NCBI GenBank assembly: GCA_021204025.1
Contig: JAJQAC010000012.1
Location: 1-64,000 of the forward strand
Length of the DNA: 64,000 bases
Direction of reading: 5' to 3'
DNA from: Clostridiales bacterium
Lineage (GTDB): Bacteria > Bacillota > Clostridia > Lachnospirales > Lachnospiraceae
In this document: in pieces, positions 43,192-51,881 of the stretch
How the letters are laid out: every line of letters starts with the position of its first letter
Position numbering within the stretch: the first letter of the stretch is position 1
Translations under genes and position numbers: made by a program
The notes under the pieces: model-generated
The model's input: the letters and a program-made list of their open reading frames with translations, nothing else
The model's database searches: none
Told to the model about the DNA's origin: nothing

Positions 43192-44337
43192 ATGAAATTA
43201 TTATTTGCGTCGGATTCCTTCAAGGGAAGTCTGACATCCGAACAGATTATCCAGTTGCTGACAGATTCCGCAAATCGTATTTTCCCTGGCTGTGAGTGTT
43301 CAGGGGTGCCGATCGCTGATGGCGGCGAAGGTACGGTGGACGCGGTAATCGCTGTGACAAAGGGCGAGATCTGCAAAGTAAAAGTACATGGCCCGCTGAT
43401 GGAGGAAGCAGAGGCTTCTTATGGTATTTTCCATGGCGACAGCGCTGTGATTGAGATGGCGGCGGCGTCCGGACTCCCGATGGTGCCGACAGAGAAGAGG
43501 AATCCTCTCAACACTACGACCTATGGCACCGGCGAGCTGATCAAAGACGCTCTGGATAAGGGCCTGAGAAAGCTGTCGATCGCGATCGGAGGAAGTGCGA
43601 CGAATGACGGCGGTATGGGTGCGATGCGCGCGCTGGGGATCCGTTTCCTGGATAAGGACGGGAAAGAACTCGAAGGCATCGGCTCTGATCTGGCGAAAGT
43701 AGAGGATATTGATATCAGCGGTCTGCATCCGGCGGTTGCCGAGACGCAGTTTACCGTTATGTGTGATGTTAATAACCCATTGACCGGACCGGATGGCGCT
43801 ACGTATACGTTTGGCAAACAGAAGGGCGGCACACCGGAGATCCTGGATGAGATGGAAGCCGGTATGAAGCATTATGCGGCGGTGATGCGTGACAAACTTG
43901 GCCTGGATGTAGAGAACCGCGCGGGCGCGGGCGCGGCCGGCGGCCTGGGCGCGGCGCTCTGTGGTTATCTGAACGCGAACTTAAAGTCCGGCATCGAGAC
44001 AGTGCTTGACCTGATTGGCTTTGATGAGCTGCTGGAGGGTGTGGATCTGGTCGTGACCGGCGAGGGCCGGATCGACTGGCAGTCCGCGTTCGGCAAGGTG
44101 CCGAGCGGCGTAGGTATGCGCTGCAAGAATAAAGGCATCCCGGCAGTCGCGATTGTCGGCGGTATGGGCAAGGGCGCTGACAAGATCTATGAATTTGGCG
44201 TAGAGAGTATCGTGCCGACGATCAACGGGACAATGGAGATCGAAGAAGCGATCGAGCGCGCGGTAGAATTATATCAGAACGCGGCTGACCGTACGTTCCG
44301 CATGATTCGCGCCGGGATGGAGATTGCGAAGAAGTAA
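43192..44337 (+). CDS. garK: Glycerate 2-kinase
   Basis: A 381-aa GarK/GlxK-type kinase with FASDSFKGSLTS, IADGGEGTVDA, GGSATNDGGMGAMRALG, AGAAGGLGAAL and TGEGRIDWQS, all typical of the type-1 glycerate kinase family. It phosphorylates D-glycerate, finishing the route from tartronate semialdehyde. The start has AGGAGGGG upstream. Confidence 0.93.
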   Translation: MKLLFASDSFKGSLTSEQIIQLLTDSANRIFPGCECSGVPIADGGEGTVDAVIAVTKGEICKVKVHGPLMEEAEASYGIFHGDSAVIEMAAASGLPMVPTEKRNPLNTTTYGTGELIKDALDKGLRKLSIAIGGSATNDGGMGAMRALGIRFLDKDGKELEGIGSDLAKVEDIDISGLHPAVAETQFTVMCDVNNPLTGPDGATYTFGKQKGGTPEILDEMEAGMKHYAAVMRDKLGLDVENRAGAGAAGGLGAALCGYLNANLKSGIETVLDLIGFDELLEGVDLVVTGEGRIDWQSAFGKVPSGVGMRCKNKGIPAVAIVGGMGKGADKIYEFGVESIVPTINGTMEIEEAIERAVELYQNAADRTFRMIRAGMEIAKK

Positions 44338-44583
44338 GAATGATCCCCGAGCGGCGAAACTGAGAAAATCAGGGAACCGGAGAGTGGAAAATCCATTGCA
44401 TTTCATGAGCATTGATGTATTATATAATAATCAGGGGCAGGTCGGATGTGGGAAATGAATCCGGCCTGTCTGTATGTATACGCAGGGCAAAATGGTTTGT
44501 GCTTAATTGCAGGAAAAAGTGGTTTTGACCCGTGATGGGAAACTTGAAAAATTGCGAAATACTGGGCGATGGGAGGGAATCAA

Positions 44584-45555
44584 ATGGACATCACAAATTT
44601 GCTGACGCTGCAGTGTACCATGTTTTTGCTGGTAGGAATCGGCGCGGTCTTGAAACGAACCGGGGTATTGCCGGATAGTGCAAAAGGAATCCTGACGGAT
44701 TTCGTTTTGTATTTTATATTGCCGTGCAATATTATCAATTCCTTCCAGGTAGAATTTGATATGAGCATCCTGAGAAAATTCGCGGTGGTACTCGGCGTGT
44801 CCGTACTGGTACAGGCGCTCAGCTATACGCTGAGTAAGGTCCTTTATAATCATAAGCCGGCGGAAGTGAAGCGTGTGATGCAATATTGTACTATCGTTTC
44901 CAATTCCGGATTTCTCGGACTCCCGATCGCGGAGAGCATCTACGGGGCAGAGGGCATGATGTACGCTTCGATCTTTATCATTCCGATGCGTATTATGATG
45001 TGGTCGGCAGGTATCTCCTGCTTCACAGAGAGCCCGGATTTAAAATCCGTGGTAAAAAAGCTGATCGTCCATCCATGCATTGTTGCCGTTTATATCGGAT
45101 TGGGATTGATGATCTTTCAGCAGCCGTTAAATCAGTTCCTGACAGCGATCCCGGAGGGAACGGCGATGGGGATGGCGGCAACCGTTATCACGGGCACATT
45201 GAGCAAAGTGGTCCGTTCATCAGGAAACTGCACAACACCTCTGACCATGATTCTGATCGGTATGATGCTGGCGGAAGTACGCCCGAGGGAAATGCTGAAT
45301 GCGGATGCACTGACCATGACAGCGATCCGTCTGATCCTGATCCCCGGTATCGTATTCTTATTCTGTAAAGTAATCGGGATCAATCATCTTCTGGGAGCGA
45401 TCTGCGTACTGATCACTGCGATGCCGGCCGGCAGCACATCCGCGATCCTCGCGGCAAAATACGGTTGCGATTACACCTTCGCGAGCAAATGCATCGTGAT
45501 ATCCACGCTCCTTTCCCTGCTTTCGACGCCGGCGTGGGCGATGATCCTGGGGTAG
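44584..45555 (+). CDS. AEC-family permease
   Basis: A 323-aa membrane protein with about ten hydrophobic segments in the auxin-efflux-carrier fold. It shows the N-terminal NLLTLQCTMFLLVGIGAVLK helix, the STVSNSGFLGLP-type segment (CTIVSNSGFLGLPI) and the C-terminal ITAMPAGSTSAILA. Malonate and malate permeases belong to this family. Context after garRK suggests aldarate uptake. Start 44584 has GGGAGGG upstream. A 34-nt hairpin (44436-44470) lies in its leader. Confidence 0.82.
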   Translation: MDITNLLTLQCTMFLLVGIGAVLKRTGVLPDSAKGILTDFVLYFILPCNIINSFQVEFDMSILRKFAVVLGVSVLVQALSYTLSKVLYNHKPAEVKRVMQYCTIVSNSGFLGLPIAESIYGAEGMMYASIFIIPMRIMMWSAGISCFTESPDLKSVVKKLIVHPCIVAVYIGLGLMIFQQPLNQFLTAIPEGTAMGMAATVITGTLSKVVRSSGNCTTPLTMILIGMMLAEVRPREMLNADALTMTAIRLILIPGIVFLFCKVIGINHLLGAICVLITAMPAGSTSAILAAKYGCDYTFASKCIVISTLLSLLSTPAWAMILG

Positions 45556-45594
45556 ATGATTCTTTCAGATTAGGTAGGTTCTGCCTATAACGTA

Positions 45595-45738
45595 GTCCCT
45601 GAGCGGGAAGAATATCCGCAGAGGACATTTTTCACGTCGGCACTTAGTGAGCCGGATGCTTTTCCGGCGAACTTAGTACCGCTACGTGAAAACTTAAGTG
45701 CGAACGGTCCTCGGAGGATATTCTTCCCGCTCAGGGAC
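45595..45738 (+). repeat. Structured palindromic element, copy 1
   Basis: The outer arms (45595-45617 and 45716-45738) are 23-bp perfect complements. Inside, GAGGAC (45621-45626) pairs with GTCCTC (45707-45712) across a 3x3 internal loop. TTTTCACGT pairs with ACGTGAAAA. A small hairpin CCGGA...TCCGG caps the middle. The conserved core is shared with copies at 46767 and 60440. It lies between the convergent AEC permease and LysR genes. No coding potential was seen. Confidence 0.85.
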
Positions 45739-45750
45739 GGACGAAATCCA

Positions 45751-46659
45751 TTATTTATCCCGCCACAACTCCGTAGAAAGCCGGATAAAATACCGTGCGG
45801 CCTTGCTTAAGTAAGCGCCCTTTCTGCTGGAAATAACCAGATCCCAGGACGGATGAGACGGAAGACTAAAGTAGATGATACTTTGATCATCCGCTTCGAT
45901 GTAGTGCTCCGGGATGATCCCGCAGCAAAGATTGTTGCGGATCATAGAGAGGATGGTCGGCGTATTTGCCGTTTCAAAAAGTACTTGAGGCCGAAAACCG
46001 GCCTGCGCAAAGATATCATCGACCAGCTGGCGGATCGTGGATTCCTGATACATAAGTACAAAAGGCTCATACCGCACGTTGTTGACAGACAGTTCCCGGC
46101 TGTGGTAATCCTGAGGAGACAGTCCCTCGGCCAGCGGATGTCCGCCCGGCAGCGCCAGAAAAAGCTCCTCCCGTCGGATCAGAATATAATCAGCAGCAGT
46201 TCTCTGCGTTTCACAGAGAGTCTGGAAACCGATATCCAGATCTCCGTGCGCGATCAGAGCCTGCTGCTTTTTCACACTCAGTTCCCGTGGTTCGACAATA
46301 ACCTCCGGAAATTTCCGGTGAAAATGCGGATACACGTCAGAAAACATCGTAATGCCCCTTCCGGGCGTAAATCCCACCGAGAGTGTTCCCTTACGCCGGT
46401 CCGCCATATCCCCCAGGATCCGATACGTATCCTGCTTGATATTCAACATCTTTCTCGCATTCTCCAGATAGATTTCCCCCGCCTCCGTCGGCCGCCAGTT
46501 CGTTCGCGACCGGTAAAAAAGTGGCAGCCCCAGTTCCCTCTCCAGCCGCAGCAGCTGCTGATTCAGCGCCGGCTGCGTCACATGCAGCTTCTCCGCGGCA
46601 CGGGTGATATTGTTCTCTTCTGCGATTTTCAGGATATATTCGATTTGCTTGGTATCCAT
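45751..46659 (-). CDS. LysR-family transcriptional regulator
   Basis: A 302-aa LysR protein with the helix-turn-helix NITRAAEKLHVTQPALNQQL and a C-terminal effector domain. The start at 46659 has GGGAG six bases upstream; a longer frame would run into the structured repeat region. It is divergent from the garD-like gene and is its likely regulator, with an aldarate as probable inducer. Confidence 0.9.
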   Translation of the reverse strand: MDTKQIEYILKIAEENNITRAAEKLHVTQPALNQQLLRLERELGLPLFYRSRTNWRPTEAGEIYLENARKMLNIKQDTYRILGDMADRRKGTLSVGFTPGRGITMFSDVYPHFHRKFPEVIVEPRELSVKKQQALIAHGDLDIGFQTLCETQRTAADYILIRREELFLALPGGHPLAEGLSPQDYHSRELSVNNVRYEPFVLMYQESTIRQLVDDIFAQAGFRPQVLFETANTPTILSMIRNNLCCGIIPEHYIEADDQSIIYFSLPSHPSWDLVISSRKGAYLSKAARYFIRLSTELWRDK

Positions 46660-46693
46660 AAAAAACTCCCAATGTGTTGTTGACGAAGCGTCC

Positions 46694-46744
46694 GTTCCTG
46701 AGAGGAGAGAATGTCCTTGGAGGACAGTTTGTATTCTCAGAAAC
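46694..46744 (-). repeat. Possible mini version of the structured element, inverted
   Basis: The segment starts GTTCCTGAGAG and ends TTCTCAGAAAC, so its ends are mostly complementary, with TGTCC...GGACA inside. Read on the minus strand it ends in CAGGAACGGACG, matching the right ends of copies 1 and 3. The conserved core is missing. Confidence 0.45.
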
Positions 46745-46766
46745 TTACAGAAATGCCAATATTGTA

Positions 46767-46908
46767 GCGTCAGAGGGAACAAGTATCCGCAGAGGACATT
46801 TTTCACGTCGGCACTTAGCGAATCGGGTGCTTTTCCGATGAGCTTAGTACCGCTACGTGAAAACCTAAGCGCGAGCGGTCCTCGGAGGATACTTGTTCCC
46901 TCTGACGC
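46767..46908 (+). repeat. Structured palindromic element, copy 2
   Basis: The outer arms (46767-46788 and 46887-46908) are 22-bp perfect complements but differ in sequence from the arms of copies 1 and 3. The core is conserved. The middle hairpin is ATCGG...CCGAT here versus CCGGA...TCCGG in copy 1, a compensated change. TGCCA occurs on both sides (46754-46758, 46916-46920). Confidence 0.85.
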
Positions 46909-47043
46909 GGATGGTTGCCAGTAACTTGAAGAATGATTTTTCTTCTGTGTGGACGATCTTCAGTACTGCTTTCAGTATACTCGATAACCCTCCGAAACTC
47001 AAACAAAAAATTTGAAAACTCAAACAATTATTCATTTTACTTA

Positions 47044-47073
47044 TTGTACCAAATCGTTTATGATAGATATAAT
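47044..47073 (+). promoter_or_regulatory. Promoter of the garD-like gene
   Basis: TTGTAC (47044-47049) and TATAAT (47068-47073) are 18 bp apart, 23 bp before the start codon. Confidence 0.7.
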
Positions 47074-47096
47074 CAATAAAAAAGGAGGGGTCATTT

Positions 47097-48614
47097 ATGG
47101 CACGTTTGTATGTGAAAATCAAAGATCAGGACAATGTGATCGTAGCAGTCCAGGACCTGAAAGCCGGGACAGAGATCATGGAAGGCCTGACCGTAAACCA
47201 GGACATCCCGCAGGCGCATAAGGTAGCGCTGTGCGATATCCCGGCCGGCGGAGAGATCATCCGCTATGGCGTTGTGCTGGGTTACGCGATCAACGACATC
47301 AAGAGAGGCGACTGGATCAACGAGCATATGCTGGAACTCCCGGAGAGCCCGTCTGTTGACAACATGGAGTACGGCACAAACCTGGTGAAGATGGAAGATC
47401 TCCCGATGCCGACCAGAACAACCTGGATGGGCTATAAGAACGCAGAAGGTCCGGCAGCGACGAGAAACCTTTTGGGGATCGTGACGACGGTTCAGTGCGC
47501 GGCCGGTGTCCTGAAAGTGGCGGTAGAGAGAATTAAGAAAGAACTGCTTCCGAAGTATCCCAATGTAGATGGTGTGGTTGCGGTGACACACCCCTATGGC
47601 TGTGGAGTCGCGATCAATGCGCCGTTGGCATATATTCCGATCCGCGCGATTACCAACGTGATCCGTCATCCGAATTTCGGCGGTGAGATCATGGTAGTCG
47701 GACTTGGCTGCGAGAAGCTGACTTATGATCGTGTGCTTCCTCCGGAAGACATTACGCCGGAGAACGTCCTGACACTGCAGGATTACGCGGGACATGACGC
47801 GATGATGCAGGCGATCCTGGATATGGCGGATAAGAAGCTCCAGAAGCTGAACCTGCGTCACAGAGAAGAACTTCCGCTCAGCGATCTGCTGATCGGGATG
47901 CAGTGCGGCGGCAGCGACGCATTTTCCGGCGTATCGGCAAACCCGAGTGCCGGCTATGCGGCGGATATGCTGGTGCGCGGCGGCGGTACGGTGATGTTCA
48001 GCGAAGTGACGGAAGTACGTGACGGCGTACATATGCTGGCAGCCCGTTGCCCGGACGCTGAGACGAGGGATCGTCTGGCGGAAGAGATGAAGTGGTATGA
48101 TCAGTATCTGGCGGAGGGCGGCGTAGGCCGTGACGCGAATCCGACTCCCGGCAACAAGAAAGGCGGTCTTGCCAATATCGTTGAGAAAGCGATGGGCAGT
48201 ATCGCAAAGAGCGGTACCAGCCAGATCGTAGAGGTTTTGTCTCCGGCACAGAAGCCGACCAAACATGGTCTGATTTACGCGGCGACACCGGCGAGCGATA
48301 TTGTGTGCGGTCCGTGTCAGGTGGCGAGCGGTATCGGCCTTCAGGTGTTTATGACCGGACGCGGTACGCCGTATGGTCTGGAGATCAGCCCGGTGATCAA
48401 GGTCTGCAGCCGCAATGAGTTAAAGAATCACTGGTTCGATCTGATCGATATCTCTGCGGGTGACGTGGCGACCGGAGAAAAGACGATCGCTGAGGTAGGA
48501 ACGGAGATCTTTGAGTTCATCCTTGCAGTAGCGAGCGGTGAGAAAGAGCCGTACAGCGACTTGCACGGGTTCCACAACGATATGTGCATCTTCAACCCGG
48601 CGCCGATAACGTGA
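47097..48614 (+). CDS. garD: Galactarate/altronate dehydratase family (GarD/UxaA)
   Basis: A 505-aa dehydratase. The N-terminal SAF domain (residues ~1-95) includes NVIVAVQDLKAGTEI. The large catalytic domain has GYKNAEGPAATRNLLGIV, THPYGCGVAI, GLGCEKL, MQCGGSDAFSGVSANP and a C-terminal CSRNE, the usual metal/active-site regions. Length fits GarD. It should convert galactarate to 5-keto-4-deoxyglucarate, feeding the garR-garK genes 3 kb upstream. Altronate dehydratase is the alternative, but no uronate genes are nearby. The start has AAGGAGGGG upstream. Confidence 0.82.
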   Translation: MARLYVKIKDQDNVIVAVQDLKAGTEIMEGLTVNQDIPQAHKVALCDIPAGGEIIRYGVVLGYAINDIKRGDWINEHMLELPESPSVDNMEYGTNLVKMEDLPMPTRTTWMGYKNAEGPAATRNLLGIVTTVQCAAGVLKVAVERIKKELLPKYPNVDGVVAVTHPYGCGVAINAPLAYIPIRAITNVIRHPNFGGEIMVVGLGCEKLTYDRVLPPEDITPENVLTLQDYAGHDAMMQAILDMADKKLQKLNLRHREELPLSDLLIGMQCGGSDAFSGVSANPSAGYAADMLVRGGGTVMFSEVTEVRDGVHMLAARCPDAETRDRLAEEMKWYDQYLAEGGVGRDANPTPGNKKGGLANIVEKAMGSIAKSGTSQIVEVLSPAQKPTKHGLIYAATPASDIVCGPCQVASGIGLQVFMTGRGTPYGLEISPVIKVCSRNELKNHWFDLIDISAGDVATGEKTIAEVGTEIFEFILAVASGEKEPYSDLHGFHNDMCIFNPAPIT

Positions 48615-48631
48615 TCCGGAAGTCGGGAAGA

Positions 48632-48669
48632 AATAATCCGGGCTGATTGTTTCATCAGCCCGGATTATT
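48632..48669. terminator. Hairpin terminator after garD
   Basis: A perfect 15-bp stem (48632-48646 with 48655-48669) has an 8-nt loop. It lacks a long T-run, so a transcription boundary is likely but efficiency is unclear. Confidence 0.75.
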
Positions 48670-48753
48670 CATGGAGTTATGTCATTGCGAGGGAACCCCG
48701 TGTAGTTACTGAATTTTTTGTGTATCAGTATTCAGCCAAAAATTCTATTTTTG

Positions 48754-50343
48754 TTATACTGTTGCTTCCACCAAAATTTTATCGTTACACATGATTTCTT
48801 TTATCCCAACATGCTTATTCTGATTGAAACTGAATATTAAAAGATACCCCTTTTTCAGGTGATATTGTTCCAGATAATCTGCAAGCTGTTGTTCTCCGGC
48901 AGCATGATATTTTGCTCCGCGCCAGATTTTCATCTCGATGACAAATTGCTGTCCGAGATAATCCACGATCACGTCGGTACGTTCCCGGTCACGGGTTTCC
49001 GCTTCTACATAATAATGTCCGGTTCCGTTGATAATTGGTTTCAGATAGAGAAGAAACAATTTCCTTCCATGTTTTTCCAGAAATTCCTCATCATTCTGAC
49101 CGTATACATCGGTAAAATGAGATACGAACTTATGGAGAATCAGATCCATGTTCAACATGCCGCCGCGAATAAACTGGTCATGGGATCGCTGGGCTTCATC
49201 ATAAGTGGTGTCCTTTAGTTCGTCCTCGGAAAGGAAACGATTGTAGAGCCACATTTCAAAAATCCTGTTGGAGACAGCTACACTGCCGCTGTCGTTTTTC
49301 ATATAGCCAAACATAGTGCCAAGGTTGATGGCATCGTTGTAGGGGTTATAGGAATAACGATTTCCCTGAAATAATATATTCTTCAGCATGCTTTGCATAT
49401 CCGGGTATTCATCCAGCTGATGATTGAAACTGTCGAATAGAGTAGAGCGTTCTCGTAGAATGATGCCTACAGCTTCGGCAATTCCTCTTTGAGACCATGG
49501 ATGAAATCCGAGATTTTTGTTGGACAATAGTATAGTATCAATTGTTTTGCAGATATAAGAAACCAGGAAGGGATAGCCGGAGGTATACTCATGGATCGAT
49601 TTGGCAATTTCAAATACATCCATGTCTGCATGATGCTCAGACGCATAGTCCATGAGCATCCCTTCTATTCCATGAATCGAAAAACTCATATCCACATCAA
49701 AGGTTTCAGCGATGTTCCATGGACTGTTAAACCGATGTTCTGCGTCCGGACGTATCTTTAATTTCAGATTCTTAATATCATACACCCCGGCCAGTATGAC
49801 AGAATGGAAAGTAGCTGCCTGTTCGCGGTCAAGATAGTATCCGCGAAGCTGCGCGAGAAAATCCAGAAAAATCTGATTGTTGGAAGCGCTGTCGACTTCG
49901 TCGATCATCAGGACAATGGGTTTTGCAGCTGTTTCACATAACAGGCTTAAGGATTCAAACATCTGACCAAGTGTTTCGAGGATTCCTGTTTCAATCGATT
50001 CTTGTAAAGATTTTGTTACACCGGGATTCAAACCGTTCATCAGCAAATTTCTGTTATTGACAGTCCTTAAAAACAGCTTCATAAAGGAAACACAAAATCT
50101 TTTTTCATCAGAGAACTCAGCATTGCTCAGCTTTTGAAAATCCAGAGAAATGACAATATATTCTTTGCGGAGTATATCTGCGAGGCAACTCAAAGTGGTA
50201 GTTTTGCCATACTGTCTGGCACGGTTCATCACAAAATAGCTGCCATGATCGACCATGATTTTGATCTGCGCCAGTTTTTCGTCGATATTAACCATGTAAT
50301 GTCTGGAAGGTATGCACTTGCCGGTCGTCTGAAAGGTCTTCAA
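48754..50343 (-). CDS. AAA-ATPase with C-terminal PD-(D/E)XK nuclease domain
   Basis: A 529-aa protein of the AAA-ATPase-like family common in gut Clostridia. It has the N-terminal Walker A-like NRARQYGKTTTL, Walker B PIVLMIDEVDS, and a C-terminal nuclease core (RTDVIVDYLGQQFVIEMKIW) giving D...E-x-K. Relatives begin with a [F/Y]-x-TTG-x-C-[I/V]-P-x-x-HYMV segment. Choosing TTG at 50343 leaves AGGAGG eight bases upstream, whereas ATG at 50349 is only two bases from it. Function is unknown; defence or mobile-DNA roles have been suggested for similar architectures. Confidence 0.8.
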   Translation of the reverse strand: MKTFQTTGKCIPSRHYMVNIDEKLAQIKIMVDHGSYFVMNRARQYGKTTTLSCLADILRKEYIVISLDFQKLSNAEFSDEKRFCVSFMKLFLRTVNNRNLLMNGLNPGVTKSLQESIETGILETLGQMFESLSLLCETAAKPIVLMIDEVDSASNNQIFLDFLAQLRGYYLDREQAATFHSVILAGVYDIKNLKLKIRPDAEHRFNSPWNIAETFDVDMSFSIHGIEGMLMDYASEHHADMDVFEIAKSIHEYTSGYPFLVSYICKTIDTILLSNKNLGFHPWSQRGIAEAVGIILRERSTLFDSFNHQLDEYPDMQSMLKNILFQGNRYSYNPYNDAINLGTMFGYMKNDSGSVAVSNRIFEMWLYNRFLSEDELKDTTYDEAQRSHDQFIRGGMLNMDLILHKFVSHFTDVYGQNDEEFLEKHGRKLFLLYLKPIINGTGHYYVEAETRDRERTDVIVDYLGQQFVIEMKIWRGAKYHAAGEQQLADYLEQYHLKKGYLLIFSFNQNKHVGIKEIMCNDKILVEATV

Positions 50344-50471
50344 TATCATGTCCTCCTGAAAAGATATCCTGTTAAATTTCATTTTACAATACTTTAAGAA
50401 AGGCCGCAAGCCGCCGCAGGAAGAAAATCCTGTTTATCAGGATTCTTTTTGAATATGATGCACGTATGTAC

Positions 50472-50500
50472 TTGACAAAATCTGGATTGTTATATAGAAT
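50472..50500 (+). promoter_or_regulatory. Promoter of the fab operon
   Basis: TTGACA (50472-50477) and TAGAAT (50495-50500) have a 17-bp spacer. Transcription should start near 50507. Confidence 0.88.
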
Positions 50501-50510
50501 GAGGTTTGAT

Positions 50511-50533
50511 TATACTTTGAGACTCAAAGTATA
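50511..50533. promoter_or_regulatory. Palindromic FabT-type operator
   Basis: TATACTTTGAG and CTCAAAGTATA form perfect 11-bp arms around a single A. The TTTGA...TCAAA core resembles FabT operators. It lies at about +4 to +26, where bound repressor would block transcription. The FabT-like gene at 57744 is the natural candidate ligand. Confidence 0.8.
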
Positions 50534-50575
50534 TTTACGCGGAATCACAAAAACCTGACAGATAAGGGATAAATT

Positions 50576-51538
50576 ATGGTAGGAAGAATCGTTGGAACCG
50601 GTTCCTATGTGCCGGAGCATGTTGTGACAAATGATGATTTGTCAAAAATTATGGATACAAATGACGAGTGGATTCGCGACAGGAGCGGTATTGCTGAGCG
50701 GAGGATCTCCATGGATGAGGGAACATCCCAGATGGCCGCGAAAGCAGCCGGGAAAGCGTTAGAAGACGCAGGGATGAGCGCGGACGAGCTGGATATTATC
50801 ATTCTGGCGACCTCGACGCAGGACAACCTTTTCCCCGCGGGAGCGTGTGAGGTGCAGGAGATGCTGGGAGCGGTGAATGCGGCGGCCTTCGATCTGAGCG
50901 CAGCCTGTTCCGGATTTTTATTTGGGATCAGTATTGTAAACGCTTTCATTCAGGCCGGCATTTATCAGAATGGACTGGTGATCGGTGCGGAGACACTCAG
51001 CAAGGTGATGGACTGGTCAGACCGGAGTACCTGTGTGCTCTTCGCCGACGGAGCGGGGGCGGCAGTGCTGAAGGCAGATGAGACCGGAATTCGTCATACC
51101 CTGATGGGGGCGGATGGAAAGAAAGGCTCCGTACTTTCCTGTGTGGGAAGGACGAACGGCAACTTTTTAAATGGAAGGACTCCGGAGTTCGGATATACAT
51201 ACATGGATGGGCGGGAAGTCTTTAAATTTGCAGTAAAGAAGATCCCGGAATGTGTGGATGAGATTCTGGAGGAATCGGGCGAGAGTATTGACGAGGTTCG
51301 CTGGTTTGTGCTTCATCAGGCAAACCGCCGGATTATTGAGGCGGCGGCGCGGCGGCTGAAACAGCCGATTGAAAAATTCCCGATGAATATTGAAACTTAT
51401 GGAAATACTTCCAGCGCGTCGATCCCGATCCTGCTGGACGAGATTAATCATAAGGGCATGTTGAAGCGAGGCGATAAAATCATCATAGCCGGCTTTGGCG
51501 CGGGCCTGACCTGGGGCGCGGCGCTGGTGGAATGGTAA
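50576..51538 (+). CDS. fabH: 3-oxoacyl-ACP synthase III
   Basis: A 320-aa thiolase-fold enzyme that starts fatty acid synthesis by condensing acyl-CoA with malonyl-ACP. The catalytic triad is visible: Cys in LSAACSGFLFG, His in VLHQANRRI and Asn in YGNTSSASIP. It is the first gene after the FabT-type operator. The ribosome site (AAGGGA) is modest. Confidence 0.96.
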   Translation: MVGRIVGTGSYVPEHVVTNDDLSKIMDTNDEWIRDRSGIAERRISMDEGTSQMAAKAAGKALEDAGMSADELDIIILATSTQDNLFPAGACEVQEMLGAVNAAAFDLSAACSGFLFGISIVNAFIQAGIYQNGLVIGAETLSKVMDWSDRSTCVLFADGAGAAVLKADETGIRHTLMGADGKKGSVLSCVGRTNGNFLNGRTPEFGYTYMDGREVFKFAVKKIPECVDEILEESGESIDEVRWFVLHQANRRIIEAAARRLKQPIEKFPMNIETYGNTSSASIPILLDEINHKGMLKRGDKIIIAGFGAGLTWGAALVEW

Positions 51539-51647
51539 CGGGTGACTGCCTGAAAACTTTGTTGAATATCGGTTCGGAACCGATCCGGTTTGGAATCGTT
51601 ATGAAAATATATATTAAAAATTTTATAATCAAAAGGAGATTAAGGAA

Positions 51648-51881
51648 ATGTTAGAGAAGATGAAGGAACTGATTGCAGACCAGCTTGGCGTAGACGCGGA
51701 GGAAATTACCGCGGAGAGCAGTTTTAAGGATGACCTGGGTGCGGATTCTCTGGATCTGTTTGAACTGGTTATGGCGCTGGAGGATGAGTATTCCGTGGAG
51801 ATCCCGTCTGAGGAACTGCAGAATATGGCAACGGTAGGAGATGTCATCAAATATTTACAGGATAAGGGTGTAGAGGCTTAA
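51648..51881 (+). CDS. acpP: Acyl carrier protein
   Basis: A 77-aa acidic carrier protein with the phosphopantetheine-attachment serine in LGADSLDLFEL. AAGGAG lies upstream. The stop overlaps the fabK start (TAATG). It carries acyl chains between the enzymes of this operon. Confidence 0.95.
   Translation: MLEKMKELIADQLGVDAEEITAESSFKDDLGADSLDLFELVMALEDEYSVEIPSEELQNMATVGDVIKYLQDKGVEA

Larger units (their letters stand above)
46660..47096. other. Divergent regulatory region between the LysR and garD-like genes
   Basis: This 437-bp region holds a possible mini structured element (46694-46744), structured element copy 2 (46767-46908) and the garD-like promoter (47044-47073). No gene was seen. 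Confidence 0.75.

Noticed and set aside
45595..45738. Structured element considered as an ordinary Rho-independent terminator or an integron attC site
   Set aside because: It lacks a T-run and is far longer than a terminator. It occurs in divergent and leader positions too, and no attC core motifs or integrase were seen.
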